NCBI RefSeq assembly: GCF_002920915.1
Contig: NZ_PQVF01000007.1
Span: forward strand, 186,001 to 250,000
Reading direction: 5' to 3'
Length of the DNA stretch: 64,000 bases
From: Solitalea longa
Lineage (GTDB): Bacteria > Bacteroidota > Bacteroidia > Sphingobacteriales > Sphingobacteriaceae
The position numbers were made by a program, and so were the translations under genes. The notes under the pieces were generated by a model. That model did not search any database, had not been told where the DNA came from, and saw only the letters and a list, made by a program, of their open reading frames with translations. How positions within the stretch are numbered: position 1 is the stretch's first letter; every line of letters begins with the position of its first letter. Shown here one piece after another: positions 24,849 to 33,916 of this stretch.

Positions 24849-25301
24849 TTATGAAACTTTAATTTGTTTCGCTTTTAGCTGAGCCTCAGCTTTTTTGGGA
24901 ATACTTAAACTCAAGACTCCATCATTATATTCAGCCCCAATATTTTCACGATCAACGGTTTCAGGTAAGTTAAATGAACGTTTAAACGAAGAAAAACTGA
25001 ACTCTCTACGGTGGTAGTTTTTACCTTCCTCTTTTTTTTGTTCACTTTCCTTTTGAACCGAAACGGTTAACGTATCTTTATCCAGATCAATTGTAAAATC
25101 TTCTTTTTTTAAACCGGGAGCTGCTAATTCAATTGTAAACCCGGTTTCATTCTCCATTACATTTACAGCAGGCGATTTTAAACCGAATTCACCTAAACTC
25201 CCCCCTTTAAATAAATCATCAAAGAATCCATTAAAAACTGGCACAAATGGATTTACTCTTTCATAACCTACCGCTGGGTAATTTCTTTTAATAAGTGTCA
25301 T
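24849..25301 (-). CDS. Small heat-shock protein, Hsp20/alpha-crystallin family
   Basis: 150 aa. The alpha-crystallin domain spans ~45-140: NVMENETGFTIELAAPGLKK, DLDKDTLTVSV, and the conserved ending EYNDGVLSLSIPKK. The short N-terminal arm includes NPFVPVFNGFFDDLF; the C-terminal tail carries the I-x-V/I-like IKVS. sHsps are ATP-independent holdases forming oligomers. A strong AGGAGG ribosome-binding site precedes the ATG. A hairpin with stem AAGAGGCG/CGCCTCTT at 24786-24810 may end the transcript, but its T-run is weak. Confidence 0.93.
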   Translation of the reverse strand: MTLIKRNYPAVGYERVNPFVPVFNGFFDDLFKGGSLGEFGLKSPAVNVMENETGFTIELAAPGLKKEDFTIDLDKDTLTVSVQKESEQKKEEGKNYHRREFSFSSFKRSFNLPETVDRENIGAEYNDGVLSLSIPKKAEAQLKAKQIKVS

Positions 25302-25308
25302 TTTATAT

Positions 25309-25314
25309 CCTCCT
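25309..25314 (-). promoter_or_regulatory. Strong Shine-Dalgarno of hsp20
   Basis: AGGAGG on the minus strand, 7 nt before the ATG at 25301. Perfect SDs are uncommon in this phylum, suggesting high translation. Confidence 0.7.
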
Positions 25315-25380
25315 AATTTTTGTTTTAAATTTTGTATTAAGGATATATCAAGAGCTATACCAGCACAACTTTAAAGAAAC

Positions 25381-25429
25381 AAAAAAGACAAATTGACACA
25401 TAAGTCTGAAAAATACATGTCAATTTGTC
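25381..25429 (-). terminator. Terminator of the methyltransferase gene
   Basis: Perfect 12-bp stem GACAAATTGACA (25387-25398) with TGTCAATTTGTC (25418-25429), followed on the minus strand by TTTTTT. It lies 18 nt after the methyltransferase stop. Confidence 0.8.
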
Positions 25430-25446
25430 CTTAAATAAGTAAATGG

Positions 25447-26133
25447 TTATATCTTCTCTGCTATCCCATAAGCTATATATCGCCAACTGGGAGGGCATAT
25501 TTTGTTCAATAGGGCTTCATCAAGCTTATGGAGCATTTTCTTCTGATCATCACTGCGACCTAATAAACTGGTTACTCCAGTGGTTTGCAAATCAATATTG
25601 GAGTAATCTTTAAGAAAGTGAGGAATTTCACTTAGAGCAACATACCTCCAGGCATTTCTCCATTTATTATTGTTTTTTCTCAAGGTTTGATGAAAAACTG
25701 AAGCTTTTAGATTTTCGGCAAATAAAAGCTTTCCGCCTGGTTTTAAGGCTTTATTTATTTCATCAAACACCTTGAATTGTATTTTCAGATTATCATTCAA
25801 TCCAACACCTCCAATAATTGATTTAAAAGCAATTATATCGAAATGGTTTTCATAGGGGATCTTGGCTGCATCAATATCTTGATATTCTATCAATGAATGA
25901 AGTCCGTATTTAGCATGAAGCTTCTCTGCCTTATACCTTACATCCTTTAAATCTGAACAAATAGTTTTTTTTCCTTTTAATGCCAGCCAAAGAGACAACC
26001 CTCCTTCCCTGCCTCCTAACTCTAAACAGTTTTCTACCTTCTCCCAATTAATATTTTCATCCCAATAAGGTAAAATTTTTGACCAGGAATGAACATCCCA
26101 CTGAATAATGTCTTGAATAAGTTCTTTTTTCAT
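25447..26133 (-). CDS. Class I SAM-dependent methyltransferase
   Basis: 228 aa, cytoplasmic. NCLELGGREGGLSLWLAL is the Gly-rich SAM-binding motif I, followed by KTICSDLKD (acidic end of beta-2) and DIIAFKSIIGGVG and INKALKPGGKLLFAENL (motifs IV-VI). The substrate is unknown; the Trp-rich ends (IIQWDVHSWSKILPYW, KICPPSWRYIAYG) and overall pattern resemble small-molecule or polyketide/sugar methyltransferases. It is monocistronic. An AT-rich gap of 297 bp lies upstream, containing a short palindrome at 26287-26306 but no gene. Confidence 0.75.
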   Translation of the reverse strand: MKKELIQDIIQWDVHSWSKILPYWDENINWEKVENCLELGGREGGLSLWLALKGKKTICSDLKDVRYKAEKLHAKYGLHSLIEYQDIDAAKIPYENHFDIIAFKSIIGGVGLNDNLKIQFKVFDEINKALKPGGKLLFAENLKASVFHQTLRKNNNKWRNAWRYVALSEIPHFLKDYSNIDLQTTGVTSLLGRSDDQKKMLHKLDEALLNKICPPSWRYIAYGIAEKI

Positions 26134-26430
26134 TTTTTGCTTTTTTTAATTACAGCCAATTATACTCCCTGAAAAAAAATGTTTTAAAAGGTAAACAATT
26201 GAGCGAATGATAGTTGTTTAGAGTAAATAAAGGACTCTATACTAAATCTAATAATTTTTTTCAAGTAAGCTCCAAATAAATTTTCACGAACAAAAAAAAT
26301 TGTTCGGAATAAAAAGGCACTAAAAAAGACACTTAATGGTAAGTTTTATTAAGGTTTAAGCACAGGTAAAGGATTGAAAGGGTTCTTCAGTAGGTTTTGT
26401 ATGAATGTCTTAAGAAGAATTTGATGAGCC

Positions 26431-26964
26431 TTATTTTTCTTCGATCAGTTCAATTTCACCGATCAATTTAACTTCATCGCTTACAACTACCCCGCCGGCT
26501 TCTGTTACACCATTCCATAATAAACCGAAAGATTTACGACTGATCACAGCAGTAGCTAAAAATCCCGCACGGGTATTTCCATCCTGGTCGGTAACTACTC
26601 CTCCAAATTCAACAGAAAATATTACCTCTTGGGTTATATCTCTAATGGTAAGTTCTCCTGTTAAACTGCCGTGGTTTTTACTTTTTTCATAGCTTATAGT
26701 AACAAATTTTATATCAGGAAATTGATCCGCATTGAAAAAATCGGGGGATTTAAGGTGGGTGTCCCGTTCGGAATTATGGGTATCAATTGAATTAACTTCG
26801 GCCCTAAAATCAATGTTTAAGGCTTTGTTAAAACTTTCGTTTTCGGTTTCAACATTCAACGAAAACCTGGTAAACCTGCCGGTAACTGTAGAAATCATCA
26901 GGTGTTTCACCCTAAACATAATCTGACTATGATCAGGGTCTATCTTCCATTTAAGTGTTGACAT
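26431..26964 (-). CDS. YceI-family protein (cytoplasmic form)
   Basis: 177 aa without a signal peptide, starting MSTLKWKIDPDHSQIMFRVK. The lipocalin-like YceI fold is recognisable by WKIDPDHS, FRVKHLMISTVTGRF, HLKSPDFFNADQFPDIKFVT, GELTIRDITQEVIFSVEFGG and AVISRKSFGLLWN. YceI proteins bind polyisoprenoid chains; many are periplasmic, but this one lacks an export signal. A second, secreted YceI protein is encoded at 50893-51447. Confidence 0.88.
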   Translation of the reverse strand: MSTLKWKIDPDHSQIMFRVKHLMISTVTGRFTRFSLNVETENESFNKALNIDFRAEVNSIDTHNSERDTHLKSPDFFNADQFPDIKFVTISYEKSKNHGSLTGELTIRDITQEVIFSVEFGGVVTDQDGNTRAGFLATAVISRKSFGLLWNGVTEAGGVVVSDEVKLIGEIELIEEK

Positions 26965-27115
26965 AACATAAAGGGTTAAAAACTTAATGGATGGCTCCTT
27001 TTGATGGAGAATTAGATTGATGGAAATGAAAGTAGCGAAAAATAACTCAATTCAATCATCACTGAAATCAATGAATTGTGCTTTTCTAATTTACACAAAA
27101 GAGCATAAAAAATAA

Positions 27116-27136
27116 AAGCTGTTTGTTCAACAGCTT
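27116..27136 (-). terminator. Terminator of the DUF6452-DUF6048 operon
   Basis: AAGCTGTT (27116-27123) pairs with AACAGCTT (27129-27136), followed on the minus strand by TTATTTTTTATG. It begins 1 nt after the stop of the barrel gene. Confidence 0.7.
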
Positions 27137-27137
27137 C

Positions 27138-27869
27138 TTATTTTACATTTTCAACAGTTCCTGTTTTACTTTTAGCTTTGCCCATTGGAAGCATGTAACT
27201 TAATGTATAATTAAAATTAAACATGAAGTTCTTTTTAAAACCTAAACCCGGTATATAAAGATTTTCATACCCATCAGTGGTGGCTTTATTAACAATGGGA
27301 AACCCACCTCTGATCGACCAGCCGGTGAAAAAATTCTTCAGCAATTCAACCTTAATACCTAACAACAACTCGAGACTGTAAACAGTTGAGTTATCAGTAA
27401 AAGAACCGCTCACATCTCCCGGCCAATCCTTTTGGTTAATGGTATAATTATAAACATCAGTATTTAATACGCTGATCACAGCCCTGGCACCTGCGTAAAC
27501 CGAGTTGTTACTTGCTTTTTGAAACTTGATCAGGTTTCGGTTAGCGCCAAGCTTTAAATATCCCCCTTTAGTATTATAAGAAATATAACTGTTTTCCTGC
27601 GAGGCATCGGCGTAGCCTGCTTCCACTGCTGCATACCAATTGTTATTGAATCGAAAGTCGGCCACTACTTCAAAAACCTTTTCATCCTTATTAAAGGCAT
27701 ACCTGATCGGATAACTGATATCTATTCCCAAGGTAAGAGCCTTAGGCAATAAGTAACTTACTGTATCTTTTTTAATCCTCACTGAACTTGTATCCTGAGC
27801 CCAACCCCTGGTTGAATGCATCAGGCAAAAACTACTTAAAATAAATCCTAAGAGCAGTTTGGCCTTCAT
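27138..27869 (-). CDS. DUF6048-like outer-membrane beta-barrel protein
   Basis: 243 aa from the ATG of MKAKLLLGFILSSFCLMHS; a longer frame to 27926 lies inside the upstream gene and lacks a signal-like start. The signal peptide ends RGWAQ. The mature part has alternating strands (YLLPKALTLGIDISYPIRYA, WYAAVEAGYADASQENS, GYLKLGANRNLIKF) typical of the DUF6048 family found next to DUF6452 in Bacteroidota. Function unknown. The start overlaps the 3' end of the DUF6452 gene by 38 nt, so translation is probably coupled. Confidence 0.75.
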   Translation of the reverse strand: MKAKLLLGFILSSFCLMHSTRGWAQDTSSVRIKKDTVSYLLPKALTLGIDISYPIRYAFNKDEKVFEVVADFRFNNNWYAAVEAGYADASQENSYISYNTKGGYLKLGANRNLIKFQKASNNSVYAGARAVISVLNTDVYNYTINQKDWPGDVSGSFTDNSTVYSLELLLGIKVELLKNFFTGWSIRGGFPIVNKATTDGYENLYIPGLGFKKNFMFNFNYTLSYMLPMGKAKSKTGTVENVK

Positions 27870-28350
27870 TCGTAATGTCTTTTTGCAATGTTTCAAGAGA
27901 ATCAAATCGGTTTTCTGTTGCTTCAAACGTAGTATTTAAAAAATCGAACTTAAAGCCACACTCATGTGATACAAATTGTGACTTCCGTTCGTAAGTAAAT
28001 TTCAATTCATCTTTGGTCATCTCCCTAACTCCTGACTTCGGATTTAATTTATAAATCGTAAAAACATAGGTACAGTTGTCTGTCATGATGTTAGGAGGCA
28101 ATAAAACCCTTTGAAGATTACGTTCCGGTTTAACCACAATTGAATCGGTACCAACTCCTTGAACCGTTAACGTATCGGGTAAAGTGTATTTAAATACATC
28201 ATGCTTGCCCGTTTTTTTATTGATCGTATCTTTATAGAACTCTACCGCTACAGAAGGACTTGGCGTTGAATCGGAGCAAATTTTATCACTTGAACACGAT
28301 AATATACCAACAGCTGCTAATGTGAAGATGAGCTTTATCAAAAACTTCAT
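27832..28350 (-). CDS. DUF6452-like lipoprotein
   Basis: 172 aa. MKFLIKLIFTLAAVGILSCS is a lipoprotein signal with lipobox ILSC. The mature part has several Cys (C24 region, TDNCTYVF, HECGFKF), DSIVVKPERNLQRVLLPPNI and ends in YFK. The pattern and the position directly before a DUF6048 barrel match the Bacteroidota DUF6452-DUF6048 pair; function is not established. A candidate -7 box TATGTTTG lies 20 nt upstream. Confidence 0.72.
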   Translation of the reverse strand: MKFLIKLIFTLAAVGILSCSSDKICSDSTPSPSVAVEFYKDTINKKTGKHDVFKYTLPDTLTVQGVGTDSIVVKPERNLQRVLLPPNIMTDNCTYVFTIYKLNPKSGVREMTKDELKFTYERKSQFVSHECGFKFDFLNTTFEATENRFDSLETLQKDITNEGQTALRIYFK

Positions 28351-28369
28351 TCAAATTGAGTTTATAGGC

Positions 28370-28377
28370 CAAACATA
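28370..28377 (-). promoter_or_regulatory. Candidate -7 element for DUF6452-DUF6048 operon
   Basis: TATGTTTG on the minus strand fits TAnnTTTG; the -33 box is only partial (TTAG at N19). It implies a leader of about 14 nt. Confidence 0.45.
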
Positions 28378-28410
28378 GGAAAATTAAGATAGATAGCTAA
28401 GCTTATAGCG

Positions 28411-28440
28411 AAAAAAAGCCTTCCGGTTATCGGAAGGCTT
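28411..28440 (-). terminator. Terminator of the thrS-infC-rpmI-rplT operon
   Basis: Perfect 10-bp stem AAGCCTTCCG (28416-28425) / CGGAAGGCTT (28431-28440), loop GTTAT, followed on the minus strand by TTTTTTT. It sits 21 nt after rplT. Confidence 0.88.
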
Positions 28441-28461
28441 TATATTAATTTTAAACTTGAA

Positions 28462-28806
28462 TTACTTCACAGCGTCAACAACTGCTTTAAAAGCTTCAGG
28501 ATTATTCATTGCTAAGTCAGCTAAAACTTTACGGTTTAGACCAACATTTTTAGAGTGAACTTTACCCATGAAGGCAGAATATGACAAGCCATGCTGACGA
28601 ACACCAGCGTTGATACGCTGAATCCATAATGCACGGAATTCGCGTTTTTTAACTTTTCTGTCACGGTATGCATATTGCAAACCTTTTTCTACGGTGTTTT
28701 TAGCAACCGTAAATACTTTACTTCTTGAACCCCAGTAGCCCTTGGCTAATTTCAGGATCTTTTTTCTGCGACGGCGAGCCGCAACAACGTTAACCGATCT
28801 AGGCAT
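28462..28806 (-). CDS. rplT: 50S ribosomal protein L20
   Basis: 114 aa. [60 protein letters not shown] and [20 protein letters not shown] are canonical L20. L20 binds 23S rRNA early in assembly and in other bacteria represses its own operon by binding an mRNA mimic. Here a 121-nt spacer from rpmI contains a foldable element that could serve that role. It is the last gene of the operon. Confidence 0.98.
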   Translation of the reverse strand: MPRSVNVVAARRRRKKILKLAKGYWGSRSKVFTVAKNTVEKGLQYAYRDRKVKKREFRALWIQRINAGVRQHGLSYSAFMGKVHSKNVGLNRKVLADLAMNNPEAFKAVVDAVK

Positions 28807-28825
28807 TTTTTTACGTTTTTAGTAG

Positions 28826-28875
28826 TCAGCGTCCTTTTCAGGAACTTATGTCCCGATACTATCGGGTCGGGCTGA
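28826..28875 (-). promoter_or_regulatory. Candidate structured leader before rplT
   Basis: On the minus strand, UCAGC/GCUGA closes two hairpins: CCCGAUA-G-UAUCGGG and GUUCC-UGAAAA-GGAC, giving a three-way junction ending 19 nt before the rplT start codon. Its location matches ribosomal-protein autoregulatory leaders. The central 15-nt palindrome also resembles short repeats seen elsewhere in Bacteroidota, so this is inference. Confidence 0.4.
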
Positions 28876-28927
28876 ATCCTTGGTTAATAATTAATTAAAT
28901 AATTCTCTTGGAGATTAAGTTTTGAAC

Positions 28928-29128
28928 TTATTTACCAATACAAAGCATACGTTTAACGTTACCCATATCAGCATTAGCAACTAAAGCTGTATTAGTAAGG
29001 TTACGTTTTTGCTTAGTGGTTTTTTTAGTCAAAATGTGGCTTTTGAAAGCACATTTTCTCTTAATCTTACCGGTTCCAGTTAAGCTAAAACGTTTTTTAG
29101 CGCTGGAGTTGGTTTTCAACTTAGGCAT
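28928..29128 (-). CDS. rpmI: 50S ribosomal protein L35
   Basis: 66 aa. [40 protein letters not shown] and [10 protein letters not shown] match L35. It lies 27 nt downstream of infC and 121 nt upstream of rplT, the conserved infC-rpmI-rplT order. It is highly basic and short, of normal length. Confidence 0.97.
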   Translation of the reverse strand: MPKLKTNSSAKKRFSLTGTGKIKRKCAFKSHILTKKTTKQKRNLTNTALVANADMGNVKRMLCIGK

Positions 29129-29155
29129 TACTCGTCTTTATTTATTAGTTTAAAA

Positions 29156-29728
29156 TTATTTCTTATTCTTTGGAGCAACGATCAAGAACATACGTTTACC
29201 CTCAAGCTTAGGTAATTGTTCTACTTTTCCTACTTCTTCCAAAGCTTGCGCAAATTTTAACAAAAGAATTTCACCTTGTTCTTTATACACAATAGCGCGG
29301 CCTTTGAAGTGAACGTATGAACGTACCTTTTCTCCGGCTTCCAAAAACTTGATGGCATGCTTAAGCTTAAACTCAAAATCGTGATCATCAGTATTAGGTC
29401 CGAAACGAATCTCTTTGATAATCGTTTTTTGAGCGTTGGCTTTAATTTCCTTTTGCTTTTTCTTTTGCTCGTAGATGAATTTATTATAATCAACTACTCT
29501 ACAAACAGGTGGCTCAGCATTAGGCGAAATTTCAACCAAATCCAAACCTAATTCCTCAGCAACTTCCAAAGCTTTCGCCAATGGAAACACACCCTGTTCA
29601 ACATTCTCGCCCACTAAGCGAACGGTGTCAACACCGCGTATAAATTCGTTGATTCTGTGTTCTGCCTGTCTTTTGGTCGGCATAGGCCGCGGTCCACGTG
29701 GACCTCTGCCAAAACTTTGCTGTGCTAT
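29156..29728 (-). CDS. infC: Translation initiation factor IF-3 (probable AUA start)
   Basis: 190 aa if started at ATA (29728); 175 aa from the first ATG (29683). IF-3 binds the 30S subunit and checks start-codon/initiator pairing. The N domain ([40 protein letters not shown]) is followed by a basic linker and the C domain ([40 protein letters not shown]). A perfect AGGAGG lies 5 nt before the in-frame ATA, whereas no such site precedes the ATG. The added N-terminus ([14 protein letters not shown]) is basic and glycine-rich. infC is known to use rare AUU-type starts, giving feedback control by IF-3. It is preceded by thrS (13 nt gap). Confidence 0.9.
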   Translation of the reverse strand: MAQQSFGRGPRGPRPMPTKRQAEHRINEFIRGVDTVRLVGENVEQGVFPLAKALEVAEELGLDLVEISPNAEPPVCRVVDYNKFIYEQKKKQKEIKANAQKTIIKEIRFGPNTDDHDFEFKLKHAIKFLEAGEKVRSYVHFKGRAIVYKEQGEILLLKFAQALEEVGKVEQLPKLEGKRMFLIVAPKNKK

Positions 29729-29733
29729 AGTAA

Positions 29734-29739
29734 CCTCCT
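29734..29739 (-). promoter_or_regulatory. Shine-Dalgarno that decides the infC start
   Basis: AGGAGG, minus strand, 5 nt before ATA at 29728 and 50 nt before the first ATG. It starts 2 nt after the thrS stop codon. Confidence 0.75.
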
Positions 29740-29741
29740 GA

Positions 29742-31667
29742 TTAAATTGCTGTTTCTTTTTTTATGATCTCAATAAACTGGTCAATGGATAAAGAACCTA
29801 AATCACCTGCTCCGTGTTTACGAACGGAAACGGTGTTTTCTTCTTGTTCTTTTTCACCAACGATCAGCATAAAAGGAATCTTTTTAATTTCGGCATCACG
29901 AATCTTTTTGCCGATCTTTTCATCCCTATTATCTATCAAGCCGCGAATATCGGAAATATTTAACTCTTCTGAAAGTTTTTTTGCATAATCAGCATATTTT
30001 TCACTGATAGGCAAGATGATGTATTGCTCGGGCGTTAACCATAATGGGAAGTTTCCTGCACAATGTTCAATCAATACCGCAACAAAACGTTCCATCGATC
30101 CAAAAGGTGCTCGGTGAATCATAACCGGGCGGTGTTTTTGGTTATCACTTCCGGTATATTCAAGCTGAAAACGCTCAGGCAAGTTATAATCTACCTGAAT
30201 GGTACCCAACTGCCATTTACGTCCCAAGGCATCTTTCACCATAAAATCAAGCTTAGGCCCATAAAAAGCTGCCTCACCTAATTCAACAACGGTTTTCAAG
30301 CCTTTTTCTGCTGCAGCTTCAATAATGGCAGCTTCGGCTTTCTGCCAATTTTCGTCAGAGCCAATATATTTATCCTTATTCTCCGGATCTCTTAAAGAAA
30401 CCTGTGCAGTGTATTCTTCAAAACCTAAAGCATTGAATACATGCAGTACCAGGTCTATAACTTTTTCAAACTCTTCCTTAACCTGATCCGGACGGCAGAA
30501 TAAATGCGCATCATCCTGAGTAAATCCACGAACACGGGTTAAACCATGTAACTCTCCACTTTGTTCATAACGATAAACAGTACCAAATTCAGCATAACGA
30601 ACTGGCAGATCTTTATATGAACGAGGCTTTGATCTATAAATCTCGCAATGGTGCGGACAGTTCATTGGCTTTAACAAGAACTCTTCATCTTCATTTGGAG
30701 TACGAATAGGCTGGAATGAATCCTTACCATATTTTTCATAGTGTCCTGAAGTGATATACAGCTCTTTTTGAGCAATATGAGGAGTGATTACCTGCTCATA
30801 ACCTGCTTTAACTTGTGCTTTTGATAAAAATTGCACCAAACGCTCACGTAATGCAGCTCCTTTAGGTAACCATAACGGCAAGCCAGCTCCCACTTTTTCA
30901 GAAAAAGTAAACAACTCAAGCTCTTTGCCTAATTTACGATGGTCGCGTTTTTTTGCTTCTTCAAGCAATGTTAAGTAATCAGAAAGCTCACTTGCTTTGG
31001 GAAAGGTAACTGCGTAAATACGTGTTAACTGTTTGTTTTTCTCATCCCCTCGCCAATAAGCACCGGCAACACTCATCAATTTAGCCGCCTTAACAAAACC
31101 GGTATTCGGAATGTGCGGACCTCGGCATAAGTCGGTAAAATTACCTTGCTCATAAAAGGTAATGCTGCCATCCTCCAAACCATCGATCAATTCTAATTTG
31201 TATTGATCTCCCTTTTCCGTAAAATAGTTTATTGCATCAGCTTTTGAAACATCTGACCGTTTAAACTCTTCTTTGGTTTTAGCCAATTCGATCATCTTTT
31301 TTTCAACTTTTTCAAAGTCATCAGATGAGAATTGATGGTCACCAAAATCGATATCGTAGTAAAAACCAGTTTCAATGGCAGGGCCAATACCTAATTTAAT
31401 ACCCGGATACAAAGCTTCCAAAGCCTCGGCCATTAAGTGTGCTGATGAATGCCAAAAGGTTGATTTACCTCCCTGATCATTCCATGTTAATAATTTAATG
31501 GCTGAATCGTTATTAATTGGGCGTGTAGCATCCCATATTTCACCATTAATTTCGGCGGCCAAAACGTTACGGGCTAATCCTTCACTAATGGATTGTGCTA
31601 CCTGTAAGCCTGTTGTGCCTTTTTCATACTCGCGGACTGAACCGTCGGGAAGTGTAATTTTAATCAT
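29742..31667 (-). CDS. thrS: Threonyl-tRNA synthetase
   Basis: 641 aa, full bacterial length. N-terminal TGS domain ([20 protein letters not shown]), second additional (editing) domain with [11 protein letters not shown] and [10 protein letters not shown], class II catalytic core with motif 2 [20 protein letters not shown], zinc/threonine region [10 protein letters not shown], motif 3 [10 protein letters not shown], and an anticodon-binding C-terminal domain ([15 protein letters not shown]). It charges tRNA-Thr and edits Ser. It is first in the thrS-infC-rpmI-rplT operon. No T-box is seen in its short leader. Confidence 0.98.
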   Translation of the reverse strand: MIKITLPDGSVREYEKGTTGLQVAQSISEGLARNVLAAEINGEIWDATRPINNDSAIKLLTWNDQGGKSTFWHSSAHLMAEALEALYPGIKLGIGPAIETGFYYDIDFGDHQFSSDDFEKVEKKMIELAKTKEEFKRSDVSKADAINYFTEKGDQYKLELIDGLEDGSITFYEQGNFTDLCRGPHIPNTGFVKAAKLMSVAGAYWRGDEKNKQLTRIYAVTFPKASELSDYLTLLEEAKKRDHRKLGKELELFTFSEKVGAGLPLWLPKGAALRERLVQFLSKAQVKAGYEQVITPHIAQKELYITSGHYEKYGKDSFQPIRTPNEDEEFLLKPMNCPHHCEIYRSKPRSYKDLPVRYAEFGTVYRYEQSGELHGLTRVRGFTQDDAHLFCRPDQVKEEFEKVIDLVLHVFNALGFEEYTAQVSLRDPENKDKYIGSDENWQKAEAAIIEAAAEKGLKTVVELGEAAFYGPKLDFMVKDALGRKWQLGTIQVDYNLPERFQLEYTGSDNQKHRPVMIHRAPFGSMERFVAVLIEHCAGNFPLWLTPEQYIILPISEKYADYAKKLSEELNISDIRGLIDNRDEKIGKKIRDAEIKKIPFMLIVGEKEQEENTVSVRKHGAGDLGSLSIDQFIEIIKKETAI

Positions 31668-31710
31668 AGATCTTTCTTATTTACCTACAAACGTAATTTT
31701 TGAAGAATCG

Positions 31711-31742
31711 CAAATTTAGTTTTTCAAAAGTGTATACCGAAA
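31711..31742 (-). promoter_or_regulatory. Candidate thrS operon promoter
   Basis: Minus strand TTTC (31742-31739), 20 nt, TAAATTTG (31718-31711), a near match to TTTG-N19/20-TAnnTTTG. A second TAnnTTTG (TACGTTTG) lies at 31695-31688. Confidence 0.45.
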
Positions 31743-31874
31743 CGATTTGGCAACATAATCACTAAAACAATTTTACTTTTTTGGCAAAGGATTTGTAAAT
31801 GAGCAAGGAATTACGCTCTTAACTGAACATTAATGTATTTAGCATTAGTGCATAATCTACTGTACGCCTAAGTT

Positions 31875-33836
31875 ATGAGCCAATTAACTTTTCCTCTTTT
31901 TGAGAACGATATTTCATCTCAATCAAAACCAAAGTTATTAAGCAACTCACAAAAAGAAGTGCTGGATCAGATTCCATTTGCAATATTCGATTTAGATCAG
32001 GAAGGGATGTGTCATTATGCAAATAGTGAGTGTGAGCGCCTTATAGGCTTCCCGCGTTATCTTTTATTGCAGGAAAAATGGAAAGATTTTATCCACCCGG
32101 AAGATAATGAAACAGTACTTGCCGCTCTTGCTGAAAATGTCAAAAGAAAAAGCGATTACACGATTACTTACCGAATCCTGCATCCTTCAGGAGTCTTAAA
32201 ACACATCCATGTAGTAATGCGCCTTGTTCCTGAATCTGTACCAGGAATAGTCCACTTTTTAGGAACAGCTATAGATATTACTGAACAAAAACTGAGCGAA
32301 GAGAAAATTAAGCGTAATGATGCTCAGCTACAAGCACTAATCAGATCATTAAACGACATTGTTTTTGAGATCAATGAAAACCTGGAGTATGAAAATGTCT
32401 GGGTAAATGACGAATCTATCTTATTTACTTCTAAAGACCAGATCTTACATAAAAAAATAAGCGCAGCCATCCCAAGTGAATTTGGTAAAAGAATGGAATC
32501 ATTAGCGCAGCATGTATTAGATACCGGAGAGACTATCAATTGTGAATATCCTGGTGTGCTAAATAATACAAATGTTTGGTATAACGCTAAAATATCGCTG
32601 ATCCATGATGATGTCCATTCGTCGAAACGTTTATTGATAACCATTCAGGATATAACGCTGCAAAAGAACTTCGAAAAAGAACTTATACGAGCCAAAGAAG
32701 CCGCGGAGCAAGCTGCTAAAGCCAAAGAAGAGTTTTTATCGGTTATGAGTCACGAAATTCGTACCCCTATTAACTCGGTTATTGGCATTGCCCATTTGTT
32801 ACTGGATGAACAGTGTGATCCTGAACAACAAGAAACATTGACGATTTTAAAATCATCGGCCGAACATTTATTGGGCTTGGTAAATGAAATTCTTGATTTT
32901 AATAAGATTGAAACCGGAAAAATAGAGTTGGAAAAAGTAAGCTTCAATATAGCCGAATTCATCAGAAATACCTGCAAACCCTTTATTTTAAAAGCCAGAG
33001 AAAAGAATATTCAGTTTGAACTGGATCTTGATGAAAAGATTCCGGGAATTTTGGTTGGTGATCCTATCCGCCTTAATCAAATTCTGACCAATCTTTTAGG
33101 AAATGCCTTGAAGTTTACCCTCGAAGGTTTAGTGCATTTAAAGGTTCAGGTGATCTTTGAAACGGAAAATGATGTTGAACTGCGATTTGTGGTAAGTGAT
33201 ACGGGCATTGGTATTGCCGAAGATGATCTTGAACGGGTATTCGAAAGTTTTACACAAGCCGAATCATCGACAACACGTAAATATGGAGGTTCAGGACTGG
33301 GACTTGCCATTACCAAACGCCTTTTATTGCTTCATAACAGTCAAATAAAAGTGAATAGTACCCCTGGAAAAGGTTCAATATTTACTTTTGACGTACGTTT
33401 TCCTAAGTTATATTACGCCCTTTCAGAAGCGGAAGAAAGTAATAGAAAATCGGCTAAAACATATAGTTTACCCGGAATGAAGGTGCTATTAGTGGAGGAC
33501 AACCGCATGAATGCCCTTGTAGGAAAACGTTTTTTGACCAAATGGAACATTGATGTTGAAGTTGCGGAAAATGGTCTTATTGCTGTTAATAAAAGTAAGC
33601 TGAAAGATTATGATATGATCATCATGGACCTTCAGATGCCTGAAATGGATGGTTACCAGGCCAGTATTGAAATCAGGAAGTTTAATAAGGTTATCCCGAT
33701 CATTGCTTTTACGGCTGATGTAATGCCACACATAACCGAACGCATTGAAAAATGTGGTATGAATGATTATTTGGCTAAACCGTTTATGCCGGATATCCTT
33801 TATAATAAAATCTCTAAATATTATGTGAATTGTTAA
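31875..33836 (+). CDS. Hybrid sensor histidine kinase with two PAS domains and receiver
   Basis: 653 aa, soluble (no transmembrane segments). PAS1 (~28-140, IFDLDQEGMCHYANSECERL) and PAS2 (~150-260) are followed by a short coiled coil (AKEAAEQAAKAKEEF), HisKA with phospho-accepting H293 (SVMSHEIRTPINSV), HATPase_c (N box LLGNALKFT, G1 VSDTGIGIAEDD, G2 GGSGLGLAIT) and a C-terminal receiver with D585 (IIMDLQMPEMDGYQ) and K in YLAKPF. The signal is unknown; PAS could bind a cofactor. There is no adjacent output regulator, so it probably phosphorylates a partner encoded elsewhere. It is divergent from thrS. Confidence 0.92.
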   Translation: MSQLTFPLFENDISSQSKPKLLSNSQKEVLDQIPFAIFDLDQEGMCHYANSECERLIGFPRYLLLQEKWKDFIHPEDNETVLAALAENVKRKSDYTITYRILHPSGVLKHIHVVMRLVPESVPGIVHFLGTAIDITEQKLSEEKIKRNDAQLQALIRSLNDIVFEINENLEYENVWVNDESILFTSKDQILHKKISAAIPSEFGKRMESLAQHVLDTGETINCEYPGVLNNTNVWYNAKISLIHDDVHSSKRLLITIQDITLQKNFEKELIRAKEAAEQAAKAKEEFLSVMSHEIRTPINSVIGIAHLLLDEQCDPEQQETLTILKSSAEHLLGLVNEILDFNKIETGKIELEKVSFNIAEFIRNTCKPFILKAREKNIQFELDLDEKIPGILVGDPIRLNQILTNLLGNALKFTLEGLVHLKVQVIFETENDVELRFVVSDTGIGIAEDDLERVFESFTQAESSTTRKYGGSGLGLAITKRLLLLHNSQIKVNSTPGKGSIFTFDVRFPKLYYALSEAEESNRKSAKTYSLPGMKVLLVEDNRMNALVGKRFLTKWNIDVEVAENGLIAVNKSKLKDYDMIIMDLQMPEMDGYQASIEIRKFNKVIPIIAFTADVMPHITERIEKCGMNDYLAKPFMPDILYNKISKYYVNC

Positions 33837-33916
33837 AGGAATGATTAGAGCTATTTCTTCTGTTTATTTTCCAACCATTACCGACTAACAATTTTAATAA
33901 AAGTCAAAAATAAAGC

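Noticed and set aside
26287-26306. Palindrome CGAACAA-N6-TTGTTCG upstream of the methyltransferase
   Set aside because: Only 7 bp arms, no T-run, in very AT-rich DNA; could be an operator but support is too weak to list.
31668-31874. T-box or other tRNA-sensing leader before thrS
   Set aside because: The leader is only ~40 nt from the candidate promoter and has no T-box motif.
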